Shown here in pieces: positions 17,352 through 26,247 of a stretch of DNA of 64,000 nucleotides. This DNA is from Bradyrhizobium sp. ISRA430 (lineage in GTDB: Bacteria; Pseudomonadota; Alphaproteobacteria; Rhizobiales; Xanthobacteraceae). The stretch is from positions 3,224,001 through 3,288,000 of the forward strand of contig NZ_CP094516.1 of assembly GCF_029909975.1 (NCBI RefSeq), written 5' to 3'. Under the pieces are notes generated by a model that was not told the DNA's origin, searched no databases, and saw nothing but the letters and a program-made list of their open reading frames with translations. Numbering within the stretch: the stretch's first letter is position 1; each line of letters opens with the position of its first letter. A program made the position numbers and the translations under genes.

Positions 17352-18638
17352 GTGAGCACCGCACGCATGTCCGCTACACTCAATCAATTCCTCACCGCTC
17401 TGATGGTCATCGCCATGCGGGCCAGCATCATGAGCTGCAAATTCGGCCTTGCCCTTTTTATTGCCCGCTATCTCGATCTGTCGTCGCTGGGCTTGTACGG
17501 GCTTGCCGCAGGCGCCATCGCCGCCGTTCCAATCGTCGTCAATCTCGGGATGAATCATCTGCTGATGCGCGACGCTGTTACGGCCTCCGCGGCGGAAATG
17601 ATCGACGGCATGCGCCACTATTGGAGCTTCGTGATCTCGGCGTACGTCGTACTCTTGCTGATCGTTGCTCTGGTCACCATCGCCCTTGGCACTTCCACCC
17701 TCTGGATCCTGATCGTTGCCGTAATCATGTTCGAACATGTCGGAAACGACATCTTCTATCTACTTTCGAGCCTGCAGCAGCACCTCTCGGCGAACGCTAT
17801 CGGCTTCCTACGTGGTGCGGCGTGGATTCTCGCTTACGTTCCACTCGCCATCTGGGATTCGAGCCTTAGGGCACTCCCCTATCTTTTCGAATTTTGGCTG
17901 GCCGGGAGCATCGTCTCGGTAGCGCTTTTCGTTTTCCTGAGCTGGTCCTGGCCGTGGCAGGCATGCTTCTCCCTTCCGTTTAGGCCCTCAGTGATTACCC
18001 AAGCGATCCGGAAGTCCTTCCTCATGCTAGTAAGCGATCTCGGCTTCATTGCGAGCCAATACATCGATCGCTACCTTATCACCTTGTTCTTGGGCCTGAG
18101 GGTCGCGGGCATCTACTTCCTGTTCTGGACCGTAGGCAGTTCCGCAACTACCTTCCTTGCGTTGGTCCTTCAGCAGAAACAGCGTCCTCTCCTGATCAGC
18201 GCGTATCGGACCGGGGGGCCCTCCGCACACCGTGAGCTGGCTTGGCGCTTCATGCAGACGACGGCTCTTGCCACGGCGGCGCTCAGCATTGCGATCGGCC
18301 TAGCGTTCCAGGTGCTCCTGCCGTGGCTGGAGCAGCCTGCTCTCGCTGCGCAGTGGTCGGCATTTTGGTTGATCGTCACCGGGCTAGCGGCTCGCTACAT
18401 GGCCGATTTCGGTGCCCTCAGCCTGTTTACGGCACATCGCGATCGGTTGACGACGGTCACGAATGTCGCTTCGGTGTGTGTGTTGGTCTTGGCGCAGTTG
18501 GCGCTGCTGCCTATTGCCGGCCTCCATGGAGCTGGCGGAGCGATCCTGCTGACCTCTCTCATCATAGCACTTTGGCGCTATTGGCTCTTGTTCGGTCTCT
18601 CGCTCAAGAATGTCGAATCCGGCCGGGTGAGAGTCTAG
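17352..18638 (+). CDS. Polysaccharide flippase (Wzx-like)
   Basis: 428 residues with about twelve hydrophobic segments and no soluble domain, in the MOP/Wzx style (FGLALFIARYLDLSSLGLYGLA near the N-terminus, GFIASQYIDRYLITLFLGLRVAGIY in the middle). It would flip the lipid-linked repeat unit across the inner membrane. An upstream in-frame stop at 17334 limits the start to GTG 17352 or ATG 17367, and neither has a good ribosome-binding site. The best site in the leader (AGGGAAAG before ATG 17228) is in another frame. Confidence 0.85.
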   Translation: MSTARMSATLNQFLTALMVIAMRASIMSCKFGLALFIARYLDLSSLGLYGLAAGAIAAVPIVVNLGMNHLLMRDAVTASAAEMIDGMRHYWSFVISAYVVLLLIVALVTIALGTSTLWILIVAVIMFEHVGNDIFYLLSSLQQHLSANAIGFLRGAAWILAYVPLAIWDSSLRALPYLFEFWLAGSIVSVALFVFLSWSWPWQACFSLPFRPSVITQAIRKSFLMLVSDLGFIASQYIDRYLITLFLGLRVAGIYFLFWTVGSSATTFLALVLQQKQRPLLISAYRTGGPSAHRELAWRFMQTTALATAALSIAIGLAFQVLLPWLEQPALAAQWSAFWLIVTGLAARYMADFGALSLFTAHRDRLTTVTNVASVCVLVLAQLALLPIAGLHGAGGAILLTSLIIALWRYWLLFGLSLKNVESGRVRV

Positions 18639-19015
18639 ACGCGACCGGAAACCTTTCGCGCTGCCCGGGTCCGGCAAATAGCTCACATCCGGCCGCCGAC
18701 TATTCGTAGTGTCGCCGCACCGAGAATCGGATTGCGGCGGGCAGGATGGCGAACGCGACGAGCGCGCAGACCACGATCGCAAACGGGACGATCGGGAGAC
18801 CGTAGCCCGCCAATTGGAGCGCCCGGCCGATCCAGGATCCGCCCCTGGTCTCATCGAAGTCCCCCGAGCGGAGCGGGGCGATGGGGCCACCGCCGACTGG
18901 CGCGATTCTCCGGTGCTCAACATCCGCGATGAATTTTCCGTTCAAATCGATCTACGACGAGAGGCCTTTTGTCTCCCGTTCCGCAGTTGATTGAAAAGAC
19001 TTTGTGTCCCGAATG
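18639..19015. other. Intergenic region between convergent genes
   Basis: About 375 bp. A minus-strand frame (18700-18945, TTG start, 81 codons) has a C-terminal hydrophobic stretch (VPFAIVVCALVAFAIL) followed by basic residues, reminiscent of a membrane-protein tail. It lacks a ribosome-binding site and may be a decayed fragment. No terminator is obvious. Confidence 0.4.
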
Positions 19016-19741
19016 TCAGTGGTACTTGATCTCGTCGGAGGCCTCAGTCCGTTTGAATATGCAATCGACCTCGAGCAGCGAGACAGGATCCTGAGAATAG
19101 TAGGTCACAGGTCGCATCTGGCTTAGCGTGAATCCGGCCTCGCGCATGAAGAGGAGCGCCTCGTCAAACTTCCAGGTGCCCTCGTAGAGGTGGACGAGCG
19201 GCAATTCCAGTTGGACGCCAAGAAGGCGACGAAGCGAGTTCCCGCCACCTCGCAAAACGTGCTGTTCGAATCCCTGGGTATCGACCTTCAGAAACACGCG
19301 CTCGTCGGCAAACTCCGAGTATATCGAATCGAGGGTCGCGATGCGCACCTCTTCGACGCGGATCACGTCCGTCGCATAGATGCTCTTACGACCGATCTCT
19401 GTCTGGTTGGCGATCGAGCTCATCGCCGTATTCTTGCTGACGTTGATCTCGATAGTGCCGATCGTCTCGCCGAGAGCCACGTTTCGACAATGCCAATTCT
19501 TGTCGGTTGCGCAGTTCTTCTCAAGTCGTTCGAACACGTCGGCGACCGGTTCGAAGGAGACTACCTTGCCTGTGTACCCTTTTGACCTGATTTCCTGCAC
19601 GAACTGGCCCTCGTTCGCGCCGACATCCAGCACCAAGTTGACAGACCGCGAGTGGAGAAACTCCACCAAATTGGGATGATGACGGCGGATCTCGTACCCC
19701 GCTGACTTGATGATCGATTTAAGCCGGTCCTTCACCATCAT
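19016..19741 (-). CDS. FkbM family methyltransferase
   Basis: 241 residues from ATG 19741, which has GGGAG 7 nt upstream. SAM-binding motif NLVLDVGANEGQFVQEI, then VVSFEPV, the FkbM motif FLKVDTQGFEQHVLRG, and a typical C-terminal ELPLVHLYEG. FkbM proteins O-methylate sugars or polyketides; here probable methylation of a glycan residue or chain end (inference). It follows the GT gene by 59 bp on the same strand. Confidence 0.9.
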   Translation of the reverse strand: MMVKDRLKSIIKSAGYEIRRHHPNLVEFLHSRSVNLVLDVGANEGQFVQEIRSKGYTGKVVSFEPVADVFERLEKNCATDKNWHCRNVALGETIGTIEINVSKNTAMSSIANQTEIGRKSIYATDVIRVEEVRIATLDSIYSEFADERVFLKVDTQGFEQHVLRGGGNSLRRLLGVQLELPLVHLYEGTWKFDEALLFMREAGFTLSQMRPVTYYSQDPVSLLEVDCIFKRTEASDEIKYH

Positions 19742-19800
19742 GTCTGTGCTCCCGTGAGTTCTGGTTTTGCCGCTGCCAATGCGGTGCGCGTGGAAGACAA

Positions 19801-20727
19801 TCATCGTCGCCAACCGAACTGGCGCCAATGCCACCTGAGCATCGGTGACAATATCGTCCGCCCCATGTGGGTCCGCCGCAGGCCAACCTTGACCAGATCG
19901 ACGGCCGCCGATGGAAGTGCAGGCATTAGATCGTCGCGCGTGGGAAGAATCCCGTCTCCCCGATCTACATCACATTCGGTGGCCTCTCTCACGCGATCAC
20001 GCCAAGAGGCTGTCTCATGCATCGGGGCCGGGCCTTCCTCTGCCCAGTCGGGCTGCAAACCCTTCGCGAGCATTCGATTGGCTTCGTGCTTGAATAGCGC
20101 GGGTTGCCTTTGCCTTATTTCCAGCCGGTTCGCTATCTGCATCGGAGAACGATACGGGAAATGCTTCAGCCGGATCCGTGACGGATATGTCCGGCTGCGA
20201 TTATGAGGCCATATCAGCCCGCCCCAGCGGAGATCGCTCTGATGGCGGACGAATCGCGGCTCACTCCAATTGTTCTGATAGTACTTGAGCCTGTCTTGCA
20301 CTGGTCTTCTTAGCCAATCCGATGGACTCTGTTCGTAATCGCGCAGATCAACATCGGTGAAGTAGAAATTGAACGTCGCCGAGAGGACGAAGCCGTAGCT
20401 GCCGGGCACCCGCGCGAGAAAGCGAGCTGGGTCGTCAATGTAGATCTCATCGGAATCGAGCCTGCACCACCAGTCTCCCGGAGACGCTATGCTCCGACGC
20501 GTTTCGAATATCTCCCCGCGGAGTTCGTCAGTGAACGTGCGGTCATCATGACCAACGATCTCGACCTTGTCACTGCGGCTCGCGAAGGACTGAACCGTCT
20601 CCCAAGTCCCATCGACGCTGCCATTGTCGAAGACAAAGATCTTATCGCTCCAGCGCAACGCTGCCTCGAACGTCTCGCTGACGATGTCGTTCTCGTCCCG
20701 AACGCAACAGATGCTGAAAATCTTCAT
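19801..20727 (-). CDS. Glycosyltransferase family 2 (Glyco_tranf_2_4 type)
   Basis: 308 residues from ATG 20727 (MKIFSICCVRDENDIVSE). It shows the compact GT2 pattern of this subfamily: VFDNGSVDGTWE for nucleotide binding and WWCRLDSDEIYID for the metal-binding DxD. The second half, rich in W, Y and R, likely binds the acceptor. The frame extends 17 codons further upstream without support. It is the middle gene of the Wzz-GT-FkbM unit. Confidence 0.87.
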   Translation of the reverse strand: MKIFSICCVRDENDIVSETFEAALRWSDKIFVFDNGSVDGTWETVQSFASRSDKVEIVGHDDRTFTDELRGEIFETRRSIASPGDWWCRLDSDEIYIDDPARFLARVPGSYGFVLSATFNFYFTDVDLRDYEQSPSDWLRRPVQDRLKYYQNNWSEPRFVRHQSDLRWGGLIWPHNRSRTYPSRIRLKHFPYRSPMQIANRLEIRQRQPALFKHEANRMLAKGLQPDWAEEGPAPMHETASWRDRVREATECDVDRGDGILPTRDDLMPALPSAAVDLVKVGLRRTHMGRTILSPMLRWHWRQFGWRR

Positions 20728-20794
20728 GCGGATGTCACACTCGTTTGGCACCGATGCCGCCGCGCCCCTAGAATGCAAGCCGGTCGCTTCAGGC

Positions 20795-22474
20795 TCACCC
20801 TGTCAGCGGAGGCATTCTGGGCGATCTGGCTACCGGGCCTATGGCGGCGTCTTCCCTCAGGTCTGCCCATCCGGCAGGTTGAGGGTCTTTCACCGCTTCC
20901 TTTCTTTGCCGAGCGACCAGCAGCAAATTCACTGGATCGTCCTCCCCCGCGCTCGCTTCGGAACTTGGCGGGGCGTGCATTGTGCCTTTTGCCAGTTCCG
21001 GCCCGAAAACGCCTCCGAGGCCGAGCAGAAAACCGCCGGCAAGCGCCAGGGCCACGAGGTGCGGGACTTGAGGAAATACGGGCGCCGTTGGCGTTATCGC
21101 TCTCTGCACCACTCTGAGGCTGGAGAGCTGGCTCTTCTTGGCGACCTCCGAGCTTATCTGCTCCTCGAGGATCCGGCCTGCATACTGTGCCGCGGCTGCC
21201 GACGCTGTCGTGAGAACGCGCTTCAATCTGCCGTATTCGGCCTCCTTTGCAGAGAGCGATGCCAGCTCCTTGTTCACATTCTCAAGCTCGGTGCCGAGTT
21301 GATTCAGGAGCTCGGTCTGCCCGTTGAGATCGGCATTCAATTTCATAAGGGACGCCATGTTGTCCTGATAGACCTTGATCAGCAGCAACGGCGGTTGCTC
21401 CTCAAATTGATCCGGCGCCTTGGCAGACGCATCAAGGGTCCTTCGAGACTCCTGCCCGGCGAGCGTGGTCACCATGCGATTCACCGTTTTGTTCTGCGTA
21501 ACCGGCCGCAGGACCGCCAATTGGTCTGCGATCGCAAGCTTCTGCCCCCTCTTGTCCTCGATTGCACCCCGTGTGGTGGAGATCTGTGCGGCCAGATCAC
21601 TGGCGCGCTTGAGCAGGAGTTGGCGCTGATCGTCGACGGCATAAATCGAGGCCTCGACAGAGAATCGCTTCAGATTGGCAGCCGCCACTTCGGACTCCTC
21701 CTCGAGGCGCTTCGTCTGCTGCTGGAAGAACTCCTGCGCGCCAGGCATTTGAACGTCCAGATTCTGAACGGCGACCAACGCGTTGGCGAGCTCGTTCAAA
21801 TAGCTCGCCGCGATCGATGGATCCTTGTGGCGGAACGTTATCCTCAACAGATCGGATCGGCCCTCCTGCTTGGCATTGATGCGATCCCGCAAACTGAGAA
21901 TGCCGGCCTGATTTCGCTCGATGTCTTCTTCCGCCTCTGCCTGCTCCTGCGGTTGCGCGTTCGGCTGTGACTTCGGTTCCGGCCGTTGTCTGCCGAACAC
22001 GTCCCGGAGATCGATTTCCTTTCCCCATGCCATAGCTCTTGCCAAGAGCGTCGGATTTGAATCGGAAGAGAGTCTGTCGTAGCCGACGTTCTTTGCGGCC
22101 TCCAAGATAACTTGGTCGATCTTGGCGATGCGTGACAATGATTCCATACGGCTTTGCAGGTCGACGCCCTCTCCGAAAGGCGAGGCGGCGGCGCTGGATG
22201 AGCGCTCCTTGATCCCCTGCCCGGCACGTAGCAGCACATATGCTTCGTAGCGGTCGCCAACAGCCGCGTAGTAGAGAAATGCTACGCCGGAGGTCAGCAA
22301 CATGCACAGATAGATGACCCACTGCCGTCGCCATAACAGACCGAACGCTTTAGCGAATATAGTGCTTTTGCCACGTTCCACCGCCGACTCCACTTCTTCT
22401 GACGCTGCAGCGTCCATCGAAGCGAACCGACCGGTATTGACGGACGTCAACTCGGATACGGCAATCGTTGACAT
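20795..22474 (-). CDS. Polysaccharide chain-length determinant (Wzz/GumC family)
   Basis: 559 residues. A short cytoplasmic N-terminus precedes TM1 (about 50-70, WVIYLCMLLTSGVAFLYYAA), a long periplasmic region with coiled-coil-rich helices (about 180-450), and TM2 near 495-515 followed by about 45 cytoplasmic residues. No BY-kinase domain is attached. It controls chain length and, with an unseen outer-membrane partner, export. The ATG at 22474 has a weak ribosome-binding site; ATG 22417 is an alternative and would place the palindrome at 22437-22450 in the leader. Confidence 0.9.
   Translation of the reverse strand: MSTIAVSELTSVNTGRFASMDAAASEEVESAVERGKSTIFAKAFGLLWRRQWVIYLCMLLTSGVAFLYYAAVGDRYEAYVLLRAGQGIKERSSSAAASPFGEGVDLQSRMESLSRIAKIDQVILEAAKNVGYDRLSSDSNPTLLARAMAWGKEIDLRDVFGRQRPEPKSQPNAQPQEQAEAEEDIERNQAGILSLRDRINAKQEGRSDLLRITFRHKDPSIAASYLNELANALVAVQNLDVQMPGAQEFFQQQTKRLEEESEVAAANLKRFSVEASIYAVDDQRQLLLKRASDLAAQISTTRGAIEDKRGQKLAIADQLAVLRPVTQNKTVNRMVTTLAGQESRRTLDASAKAPDQFEEQPPLLLIKVYQDNMASLMKLNADLNGQTELLNQLGTELENVNKELASLSAKEAEYGRLKRVLTTASAAAAQYAGRILEEQISSEVAKKSQLSSLRVVQRAITPTAPVFPQVPHLVALALAGGFLLGLGGVFGPELAKGTMHAPPSSEASAGEDDPVNLLLVARQRKEAVKDPQPAGWADLREDAAIGPVARSPRMPPLTG
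22437..22450. promoter_or_regulatory. Fnr/FixK-type box at the wzz start
   Basis: TTGACGGACGTCAA has six-base perfect arms. It lies inside the first codons of the Wzz gene as annotated and 103 bp upstream of the divergent polymerase gene. No TAnnnT hexamer is seen at the spacing found for the other boxes, so which promoter it serves is unclear. Confidence 0.5.
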
Positions 22475-22552
22475 GTTGACCGCTCGGTCTCCGGTCGACC
22501 AGGGCTCAGCGCGTTCGAGCAGCGCGTCGCAGGAACCGCACAGCCAAGGGAT

Positions 22553-23797
22553 GTGAGTAAGTTTGCCGTGAAGGATCTAACTTTAGGACGAGAGAAGACA
22601 TCGGAACTCGTCTACGCGTCGACGACCGTCCAGGGACGGTTCTTCGTGGTGACCTGTTCTGGCCTCGTATTCCTGAATTGCCTTACGTTCATCTACCACT
22701 TCACCGGGTCGAGCGTATTCAACGTCCTGAGCAATTCGATAAGCCTGTTGCTCATCTCGTGGTCCGCCTATCACGCGCTCGTAGCGACGGAACGCAGCGG
22801 CCCTTACACGATCCTCCTGATGCTCGCCTGTGCGTTCACGGGCACGAGCTACCTGGTGAATTTTGGCGCGTTCGAACTTCCGGATGCTTTGAAGCTTCTG
22901 TCAATCTACTCGTTCTTCCTAGCAGGGCGGAGCACACCGGAACGGCTCCACCGGTCCGAGAAGCGGTGCATCTATGCGCTCGCCGCCCTGCCTCTATTGT
23001 TCAAGGTGGTTGGCCAGACGAAGGTCTACACCGGCATCGAATATCCAGACGTGTTCTCCTATTTCCCGAACACGAATACGGCAGCACTCTACTTTTCTGC
23101 GCTGTTCTTTGCGTTGTCGCCGTGGTTCGGAACCAGGGTCCTGATAGCGCAATTCATGAATGCTGCAATCATGAACCGGGTTGGTCCTGCATTGGCGACC
23201 ATCATCTCCATTGGTCTCTGGTCCTTCTTCCCGTTGAGGCCGCAGGTATTCGTCGCTCTTCTCCTATTGGCGATCGCCAGCTTTGCCGCCTATGCGATCG
23301 GCGCACTGGATCGACTGATGACCGGCTTGAACGCGATAGCGCTCATCTGGAGCCTCGACCCGAGCACCGTTGCGCGGATGTCAACTAAGCAATTGATCGA
23401 CCTGACCGGTACGACGGACATGTCGGCATTCTTCCGCATTACCCACTGGACGAACATATGGCAGATCTATTCGTCGCTGGGGATCGGAGGAATATTGTTC
23501 GGCTACGGGGCAAGCCAGACCGGCCTACTGACCGTATTGCCGCTGCCGCCACACAACGACTACCTGCGTGTCCTCGCGGAGTATGGACTGCTGAACGGCG
23601 TCGTCTTTGTGATTTTCGTGTTCAGCATTGCCTTTTCACTGAAGGAGCGGTCGGCGAAAACCATGTACACGGTGCTGCTCATCTACTTTCTGTCCGAAAA
23701 CCTGATCGACAATTTCACGTCGATGACGCTGTTCTTCTCCTACGCGGGCCGATTTACATCGCCGAAATGGATGATGCGTAGCTCAACCACGGCGTGA
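22553..23797 (+). CDS. O-antigen/EPS polymerase (Wzy-like)
   Basis: 414 residues with about ten hydrophobic segments. The C-terminal half has the PPHNDYLRVLAEYGLLNGVVF motif typical of Wzy/WaaL-type polymerases and ligases. It would polymerise flipped repeat units in the periplasm. The start is GTG 22553 with AAGGG just upstream; ATG 22551 is followed at once by a stop. It is the first gene of a unit with the module protein (12 bp gap) and an acyltransferase. Confidence 0.87.
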   Translation: MSKFAVKDLTLGREKTSELVYASTTVQGRFFVVTCSGLVFLNCLTFIYHFTGSSVFNVLSNSISLLLISWSAYHALVATERSGPYTILLMLACAFTGTSYLVNFGAFELPDALKLLSIYSFFLAGRSTPERLHRSEKRCIYALAALPLLFKVVGQTKVYTGIEYPDVFSYFPNTNTAALYFSALFFALSPWFGTRVLIAQFMNAAIMNRVGPALATIISIGLWSFFPLRPQVFVALLLLAIASFAAYAIGALDRLMTGLNAIALIWSLDPSTVARMSTKQLIDLTGTTDMSAFFRITHWTNIWQIYSSLGIGGILFGYGASQTGLLTVLPLPPHNDYLRVLAEYGLLNGVVFVIFVFSIAFSLKERSAKTMYTVLLIYFLSENLIDNFTSMTLFFSYAGRFTSPKWMMRSSTTA

Positions 23798-23809
23798 AAG
23801 GAACGGCCA

Positions 23810-24841
23810 ATGGACTTCTCACTGTCCGAGCTCCTCACACAGAATACCCCCGGAAATAGTGAAGGATTTCCGGCGGGCGTACCTCCGAGCTTCAACTGGT
23901 ACCAGGGTTGGAATGATGGCGGACTGTGGTCGCCGCCTGCGGATTTCAGTGCGGTAGAAGGCTGGGGGCAAGTCTATCCGAAAGTGGGAGCACCGCCGTA
24001 TTCGAATCCGAATGCCGCGATCGAGGTTGCCAACGCGAAGACCTATGTTCGCCTCAAGCAATCGGGCGAATGGACGCTGGTTCAGGACCAAGCGAAGGTC
24101 CAACTGACCGGAGGACATTTCGTCTCGGACTTCGCAGGGAATGTCGCCATTCCCATGAGGGCGACCTCTCTGCCCGGCGCAACCATTTCCTTCGATGCGC
24201 CTCCGGTCGGCTACAACAACCATTTTTGGTACAAGGCGCGAGGTGTCTACCCGGCGGGAACTGTTGATGCCGTCTACGTCCAAATGGAAATGCGGGTAAC
24301 CGACCCGAACCTGCATCTTGTAGCTATGGTAGGTGCCGACTGGTGGCGCCACGCCACAGCTCCCTATCTTGATGATCATAGCAACAATCCCGGCGTTGGC
24401 GGCAGCAACTGGACAACGCTCTCAACGGAATGGAAGACGATCGGCTTCTATTCCACGAGCGCCGAGGAGTTTCGTGCAGGTCCCGCCCCGCCGCTTCGCG
24501 GCTCCGCGCCCAAAATGCAGCCCCCGAACGCACCTTCGTCCCCTCCGACGCCGCCGCGCAGCGACTACAATCTCATGAGGGGTGGTTCGTTTGAGCCGAC
24601 ACCTGGTTCGGACGAGGGGAGCATTGCGATCGGCAATGACGGATCCCATCAGACGGGCAAAGGCCACCAGCGGATGGATGCTGGTTCGGGGCCCGCCGCC
24701 CCTGCCCGCCCGATCACGGTGACCGACGCCTTTTCGAACGACTCTCTCGTGATCCTCGCATTGGCCTTGGGCGCGCTGGTCAAGATTCGTCGCGAAGGCC
24801 CGTCGGTCCGAGCAAGAAGGCGTTGGAGCGACCCGTTATGA
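23810..24841 (+). CDS. Polysaccharide-cluster module protein, paralogue 2
   Basis: 343 residues. Residues 1 to ~230 match the unrecognised module of the 13437 gene almost block for block (FPAGVPPSFNWYQGWN, NAKTYVRLKQSGEWTLVQDQ, VYVQMEMRVTDPNLHLVAMV, DHSNNPGVGGSNW). The C-terminal ~110 residues differ: a proline-rich linker, then a short hydrophobic stretch (SLVILALALGALV) and an arginine-rich end, like a membrane anchor or sorting tail. There is no N-terminal signal peptide. It sits 12 bp after wzy and overlaps the next gene by four bases (ATGA). Function unknown; location suggests a role in polymer assembly or binding. Confidence 0.8.
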   Translation: MDFSLSELLTQNTPGNSEGFPAGVPPSFNWYQGWNDGGLWSPPADFSAVEGWGQVYPKVGAPPYSNPNAAIEVANAKTYVRLKQSGEWTLVQDQAKVQLTGGHFVSDFAGNVAIPMRATSLPGATISFDAPPVGYNNHFWYKARGVYPAGTVDAVYVQMEMRVTDPNLHLVAMVGADWWRHATAPYLDDHSNNPGVGGSNWTTLSTEWKTIGFYSTSAEEFRAGPAPPLRGSAPKMQPPNAPSSPPTPPRSDYNLMRGGSFEPTPGSDEGSIAIGNDGSHQTGKGHQRMDAGSGPAAPARPITVTDAFSNDSLVILALALGALVKIRREGPSVRARRRWSDPL

Positions 24842-26145
24842 CGACAAATTCGTGGAACGTGCCTGCGCTTCGCGTTGCATCCGACAAGATGCTCCACTTG
24901 GATCTGCTGCGATTTGTTGCCTCAGCCGGTATCGTCGTTCGTCATTCTTTCGAGTTCTTTTTTCCACCCGATGTTCGGTCCGCGCTGCCGAGCGGCCTCG
25001 CATTGTTCGTTGACCTCTTCTTCGTGATCTCCGGATTTGTGATCGCGCACGTGTATTGCGCAAAGGTCGATTCCCTCTCGGGCTATGGTTCATTTCTTCA
25101 GAGGCGCGTAGGGCGGCTGATGCCGCTTCACTGGCTGACGCTTCTGGTCTCCATCATCGTTTGGTCCGGATTCGTCGTACTTGGCAGGGCCGGCAACCAC
25201 GAGCCGTCGTTCGAATTGCGATGCATCGCGGAAACTGCGCTCCTCCTGAACGCAATGGTGACCTGTGGTAACGGGATTTCGTTCAGCAGCGTATCCTGGT
25301 CGATTGGCGCCGAAATGGTGATGTATCTGATATTCCCGCTTTTCGCCTGGATCGGCATGAGATCAAGGCTCGGACTGCTTCTGGTAACAGTCCTCTCTCT
25401 CATCGCTGCCATCATTGTAGATCTAGCTCAGAACGCCATCGATCGCTCGTGGGTCGACCTGTCGCCACCCTTCAGAGCGCTACCGTCGTTCATGATTGGC
25501 GTCTGCCTGCTTTACTTTCGGGACAAGGTCCGCATGATTTCAGCGACGGGGCCAGTCTTGCTTTTTTCGCTGGTTCTCACGCTGGCTTCCATGATCTCCT
25601 ACACCCATCATCTCTTTACGCTGGGGCTCGTCTATATCGTCGCAATCACCGCCGTCGCTGCCGATGCCCGGCAGATCGTGCCTGTTTTCGTGAAACGCCT
25701 TGCTCCGCTTGGGCAACTTACCTACTCGATGTACATGTGGCATCCCGTCATCGTCTTGATCCTTATGAATGTCGTGGCCGACAAGCTGGTCCACGCCTCC
25801 CCTGGCTTGATGTCCGTGTTCTGCGTGATTTGCTATGCCATTATCTTCGTCGTCGCGTACCTCTCGTACTTCTTCATCGAAAGCCCGGCACGGCGCTACA
25901 TCGATAGTCTTGGCTCCGGGCGCGCATTCGGCTCTACCGATGCCGCGGTATTCGGTCACGAACCACTTCTACGCATCCGACAAGCCGAGAGCGACACCAC
26001 GCAACTGAGCAATGACGCGCAATGGCCCGATAGCAGTCGAATTGACGCTCGCGTCTGTGCTTTCCGAGCGCGCCTTGGCTTGCCGAAGAACTCAATGCAA
26101 GACGTCCAGCCTCGCAACTCCGATTGGCCGACGGCATCGTCATGA
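24838..26145 (+). CDS. Acyltransferase 3 family membrane protein (OafA type)
   Basis: 435 residues from ATG 24838, overlapping the stop of the previous gene (ATGA), so translation is probably coupled. Family signature: LDLLRFVASAGIVVRHSFEF with the catalytic His, FVDLFFVISGFVIAHVY, and QRRVGRLMPLHWLTLL. About ten TM segments, then ~75 polar C-terminal residues. It likely acylates the repeat unit in the periplasm. Confidence 0.9.
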   Translation: MTTNSWNVPALRVASDKMLHLDLLRFVASAGIVVRHSFEFFFPPDVRSALPSGLALFVDLFFVISGFVIAHVYCAKVDSLSGYGSFLQRRVGRLMPLHWLTLLVSIIVWSGFVVLGRAGNHEPSFELRCIAETALLLNAMVTCGNGISFSSVSWSIGAEMVMYLIFPLFAWIGMRSRLGLLLVTVLSLIAAIIVDLAQNAIDRSWVDLSPPFRALPSFMIGVCLLYFRDKVRMISATGPVLLFSLVLTLASMISYTHHLFTLGLVYIVAITAVAADARQIVPVFVKRLAPLGQLTYSMYMWHPVIVLILMNVVADKLVHASPGLMSVFCVICYAIIFVVAYLSYFFIESPARRYIDSLGSGRAFGSTDAAVFGHEPLLRIRQAESDTTQLSNDAQWPDSSRIDARVCAFRARLGLPKNSMQDVQPRNSDWPTASS

Positions 26146-26167
26146 TCTCAACGCCGCACGGGCTATT

Positions 26168-26209
26168 TTGAGGTTCGTCAAGTCTGGCCCGCCCCCAAAC
26201 TCCTACAGT
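26168..26209 (+). promoter_or_regulatory. Fnr/FixK-type box with -10 for module protein 3
   Basis: TTGAGGTTCGTCAA at 26168-26181, with TACAGT (26204-26209) starting 23 nt later. Confidence 0.62.
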
Positions 26210-26247
26210 GCAGGCGGAGAGGCTCAACTGGTTATGGGTCGGTGCCT

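Noticed and set aside
20624..21970. 448-codon plus-strand frame opposite the Wzz gene
   Set aside because: Antisense to a clear GumC/Wzz family gene; composition rich in Arg and Cys, typical of shadows.
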